Shown: one piece after another, positions 7,394-8,417 of the stretch
Layout of the letters: every line of letters starts with the position of its first letter
Position numbering within the stretch: the first letter of the stretch is position 1
Source: Rhodobacterales bacterium 34-62-10
GTDB taxonomy: Bacteria > Pseudomonadota > Alphaproteobacteria > Rhodobacterales > Rhodobacteraceae
Direction: 5' to 3'
Length of the DNA: 8,417 nt
Assembly: GCA_002282555.1 (NCBI GenBank)
Contig: NCJR01000072.1
Coordinates: forward strand, 1-8,417
Notes under the pieces: model-generated
Told to the model about the DNA's origin: nothing
Database searches by the model: none
What the model saw: only the letters and a program-made list of their open reading frames with translations
Made by a program: the position numbers and the translations under genes

Positions 7394-7478
7394 TGCCTGA
7401 AATATACGGTCAAAATGATTGATTATTCGGTCTGATTGTGAAAATCTTTTTCATCAAACAGCAATAATGAGGAGTATC
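7394..7478. promoter_or_regulatory. Divergent ior/lrp control region with candidate Lrp-type operator
   Basis: This AT-rich gap between the divergent genes contrasts with the GC-rich coding DNA around it. It holds a dyad, TGAAAA-TCT-TTTTCA (7439-7453), whose outer flanks also nearly match. The A/T-rich centre and about 15-bp size resemble Lrp/AsnC-family operators. To its left, CGGTC occurs at 7407-7411 and 7428-7432 (21 bp apart), and TGATTG at 7416-7421 and 7433-7438. On the - strand, TATATT (7401-7406) could be the ior -10 box. No good -35 box lies at the right distance, which would suit an activated promoter. With that -10 box, the dyad would be centred about 50 bp upstream of the transcript start. 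No convincing promoter for lrp was found. The dyad is seen directly; its role is inferred. Confidence 0.45.
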
Positions 7479-7922
7479 TTGCCAGACCTTGATGCTTTTG
7501 ATCGTCGCATCCTTGATGCGTTGGGCACCGACAGCCGCATCTCCAATGCTGATCTGGCGGACAGGGTCGGCTTGTCTGCCTCATCCTGCTGGCGCCGGGT
7601 CAAGGCTCTCGAGGACAGCGGGGTCATCCGCCATTACACGGTCGCGTTGGACGATGCAAAGCAGGGGCTGGGCTTCGGCGCGATCGTGCATGTCCACCTG
7701 ACACGGCACGATCCGGATCAACTCGACGCCTTTATCCACGCCGTCCAGAACCGGCCCGAGATACGCGCCTGTTATGCCACAACCGGGCAAGCCGACTATC
7801 ATCTGCACGTCGTCTGCGCCGATATCGAGGATTACAATCAGTTTCTGGAACGGTTCCTGTTCCGCATCCCCGCCGTCGCCAGCGCCCAGACCAACGTCAT
7901 CCTGCGCAGCATCAAACGCTGA
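7479..7922 (+). CDS. Lrp/AsnC-family transcriptional regulator
   Basis: A regulator of 147 aa from the chosen start, the normal Lrp/AsnC size. Residues 2-50 form the winged helix-turn-helix: LDAFDRRILDAL opens it as in most family members, and GLSASSCWRRVKALEDSGVI (31-50) holds the recognition helix. Residues about 66-145 form the RAM (ligand-binding, oligomerising) domain, with the GQADYHL signature (103-109) that marks the effector pocket. It is transcribed away from the indolepyruvate oxidoreductase gene and probably controls it in response to an amino acid or its oxoacid; that is inference from position. The start is uncertain: the TTG at 7479 has GAGGAG at 7469-7474, 4 nt upstream, whereas the in-frame ATG at 7467 has no ribosome-binding site and would add four residues. 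An ATG at 7419 is too far upstream. Specific effector unknown. Confidence 0.9.
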   Translation: MPDLDAFDRRILDALGTDSRISNADLADRVGLSASSCWRRVKALEDSGVIRHYTVALDDAKQGLGFGAIVHVHLTRHDPDQLDAFIHAVQNRPEIRACYATTGQADYHLHVVCADIEDYNQFLERFLFRIPAVASAQTNVILRSIKR

Positions 7923-7932
7923 GGCATGGATA

Positions 7933-7960
7933 CGCGGGCCACCGCGATCAGTGGCCCGCG
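7933..7960. terminator. Perfect 10-bp hairpin between convergent lrp and htrA
   Basis: CGCGGGCCAC (7933-7942) and GTGGCCCGCG (7951-7960) pair perfectly around an 8-nt loop. The hairpin lies 10 nt past the lrp stop and 38 nt past the htrA-like stop, where a shared bidirectional terminator would be expected. No T-run follows on either strand, so it would be a non-canonical terminator or an mRNA 3'-end stabiliser. Confidence 0.6.
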
Positions 7961-7998
7961 CAAACCAAGACAGCCGTCAAGCGCCGCATTGTCCCGCG

Positions 7999-8417
7999 TC
8001 AGGCATCCTGAGCAGGCATGGTGCCGACCGTGACATCGATCTCTTTCTCGGCGCCCTTGTGCAGGATCGTGACAGGCACCACCGCCTCAGGGTTCGTCGA
8101 CGCCACGGCAAGGGTCAGATCGCGCATCTCTGTGATCTCGGCTCCGTTGAAACGCAGGATGATGTCACCCTTGGCCAAACCCGCCTTGGCCGCAGGGCTA
8201 TCCGCGCTGACCATTTCAATCATGGCACCCTTCGGCTGATCATAGCCAAGCACCTGCGCAATCTCTTGTGGCATCGGCTTGATCTGCATACCCAACCAGC
8301 CACGGGTGATCGTGCCATCATCAGACAGATCCGCGACGATCCGCTGGACCAGATCAGATGGCACGGCAAACCCGATACCCACCGATCCCCCATCAGGCGA
8401 GAAGATCGCGGTGTTGA
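7999..8417 (-). CDS. HtrA/Deg-family serine protease, C-terminal part with one PDZ domain, 5' end outside the window
   Basis: The reading frame stays open to the window edge. The visible first residues, NTAIFSPDGG followed by SVGIGFAVPS, are the segment that closes the trypsin-like domain of Do/Deg proteases, just after the catalytic serine loop (not in view). Next come a short helix (DLVQRIVADL) and one PDZ domain: RGWLGMQI carries the peptide-binding loop, and SPAAKAGLAKGDIILRFNG the typical PDZ core. The protein then stops (AQDA) soon after the last PDZ strand. Periplasmic DegP/DegQ proteins usually continue into a second PDZ domain; here there is none, so the protein is DegS-like in layout or shortened. 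A GTG at 8382 is inside the protease fold and is not the start. Expected role: envelope protein quality control. Family call secure; subtype open. Confidence 0.88.
   Translation of the reverse strand, partial: NTAIFSPDGGSVGIGFAVPSDLVQRIVADLSDDGTITRGWLGMQIKPMPQEIAQVLGYDQPKGAMIEMVSADSPAAKAGLAKGDIILRFNGAEITEMRDLTLAVASTNPEAVVPVTILHKGAEKEIDVTVGTMPAQDA

Noticed and set aside
7357..7413. N-terminal extension of the ior protein to an ATG at 7413
   Set aside because: The extra 19 residues would be encoded across the presumed promoter and the AGGAGG site. The ATG at 7356 with ideal Shine-Dalgarno spacing is much better.
1..8417. Mobile elements, CRISPR arrays, tRNA genes, phage or toxin-antitoxin genes
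   Set aside because: None seen: no terminal inverted repeats, no regularly spaced repeats, no tRNA-like cloverleaf. The intact genes fill nearly all of the window.

Overview
The window looks like chromosomal DNA of an alphaproteobacterium, most likely a member of the Rhodobacteraceae (Roseobacter-type). The reasons are the high G+C, strong G/C preference at third codon positions, tight start/stop overlaps, a fused 'aerobic' indolepyruvate:ferredoxin oxidoreductase, and the general look of the proteins. This assignment is inference from composition and gene content; no 16S or other marker is present. There is no sign of a mobile element, CRISPR array, tRNA or rRNA.

Left part (1-1822, + strand): the tail of a four-carbon acid-sugar operon. 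It holds the C-terminal part of OtnK (3-oxo-tetronate kinase), OtnC (3-oxo-tetronate 4-phosphate decarboxylase) and OtnI (2-oxo-tetronate isomerase), joined by overlapping stop/start codons. By the known pathway, a 2-oxo-tetronate made by a dehydrogenase (not in view) is isomerised by OtnI, phosphorylated by OtnK and decarboxylated by OtnC to dihydroxyacetone phosphate.

Middle left (1898-3934, + strand): a two-gene K+ uptake operon of Ktr type. A 220-aa RCK regulatory subunit (KtrA/TrkA-like) is followed by a 451-aa TrkH/KtrB channel subunit with four recognisable P-loops. A plausible promoter lies in the 75-bp gap after otnI.

Middle right (3937-7356, - strand): one very large gene for a fused indolepyruvate ferredoxin oxidoreductase, which turns aryl-pyruvates from aromatic amino acids into aryl-acetyl-CoA. 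Its stop codon nearly abuts that of ktrB; the two convergent stops form the palindrome TGACGTCA. Divergent from it (about 7479-7922, + strand) is an Lrp/AsnC-family regulator, and the 122-bp gap between them holds AT-rich dyad and direct repeats suited to operator sites. The likely circuit is an amino-acid-responsive Lrp regulator controlling the oxidoreductase and itself.

Right end (7999-8417, - strand): the C-terminal part of an HtrA/Deg serine protease that stops right after its first PDZ domain. It converges on the lrp gene, with a perfect 10-bp inverted repeat between them.

No clearly new system is visible. The points most worth checking are the ior/lrp control region, a hairpin that may cover the ior ribosome-binding site, the single-PDZ end of the HtrA protease, and the terminator-free convergent ktrB/ior junction.
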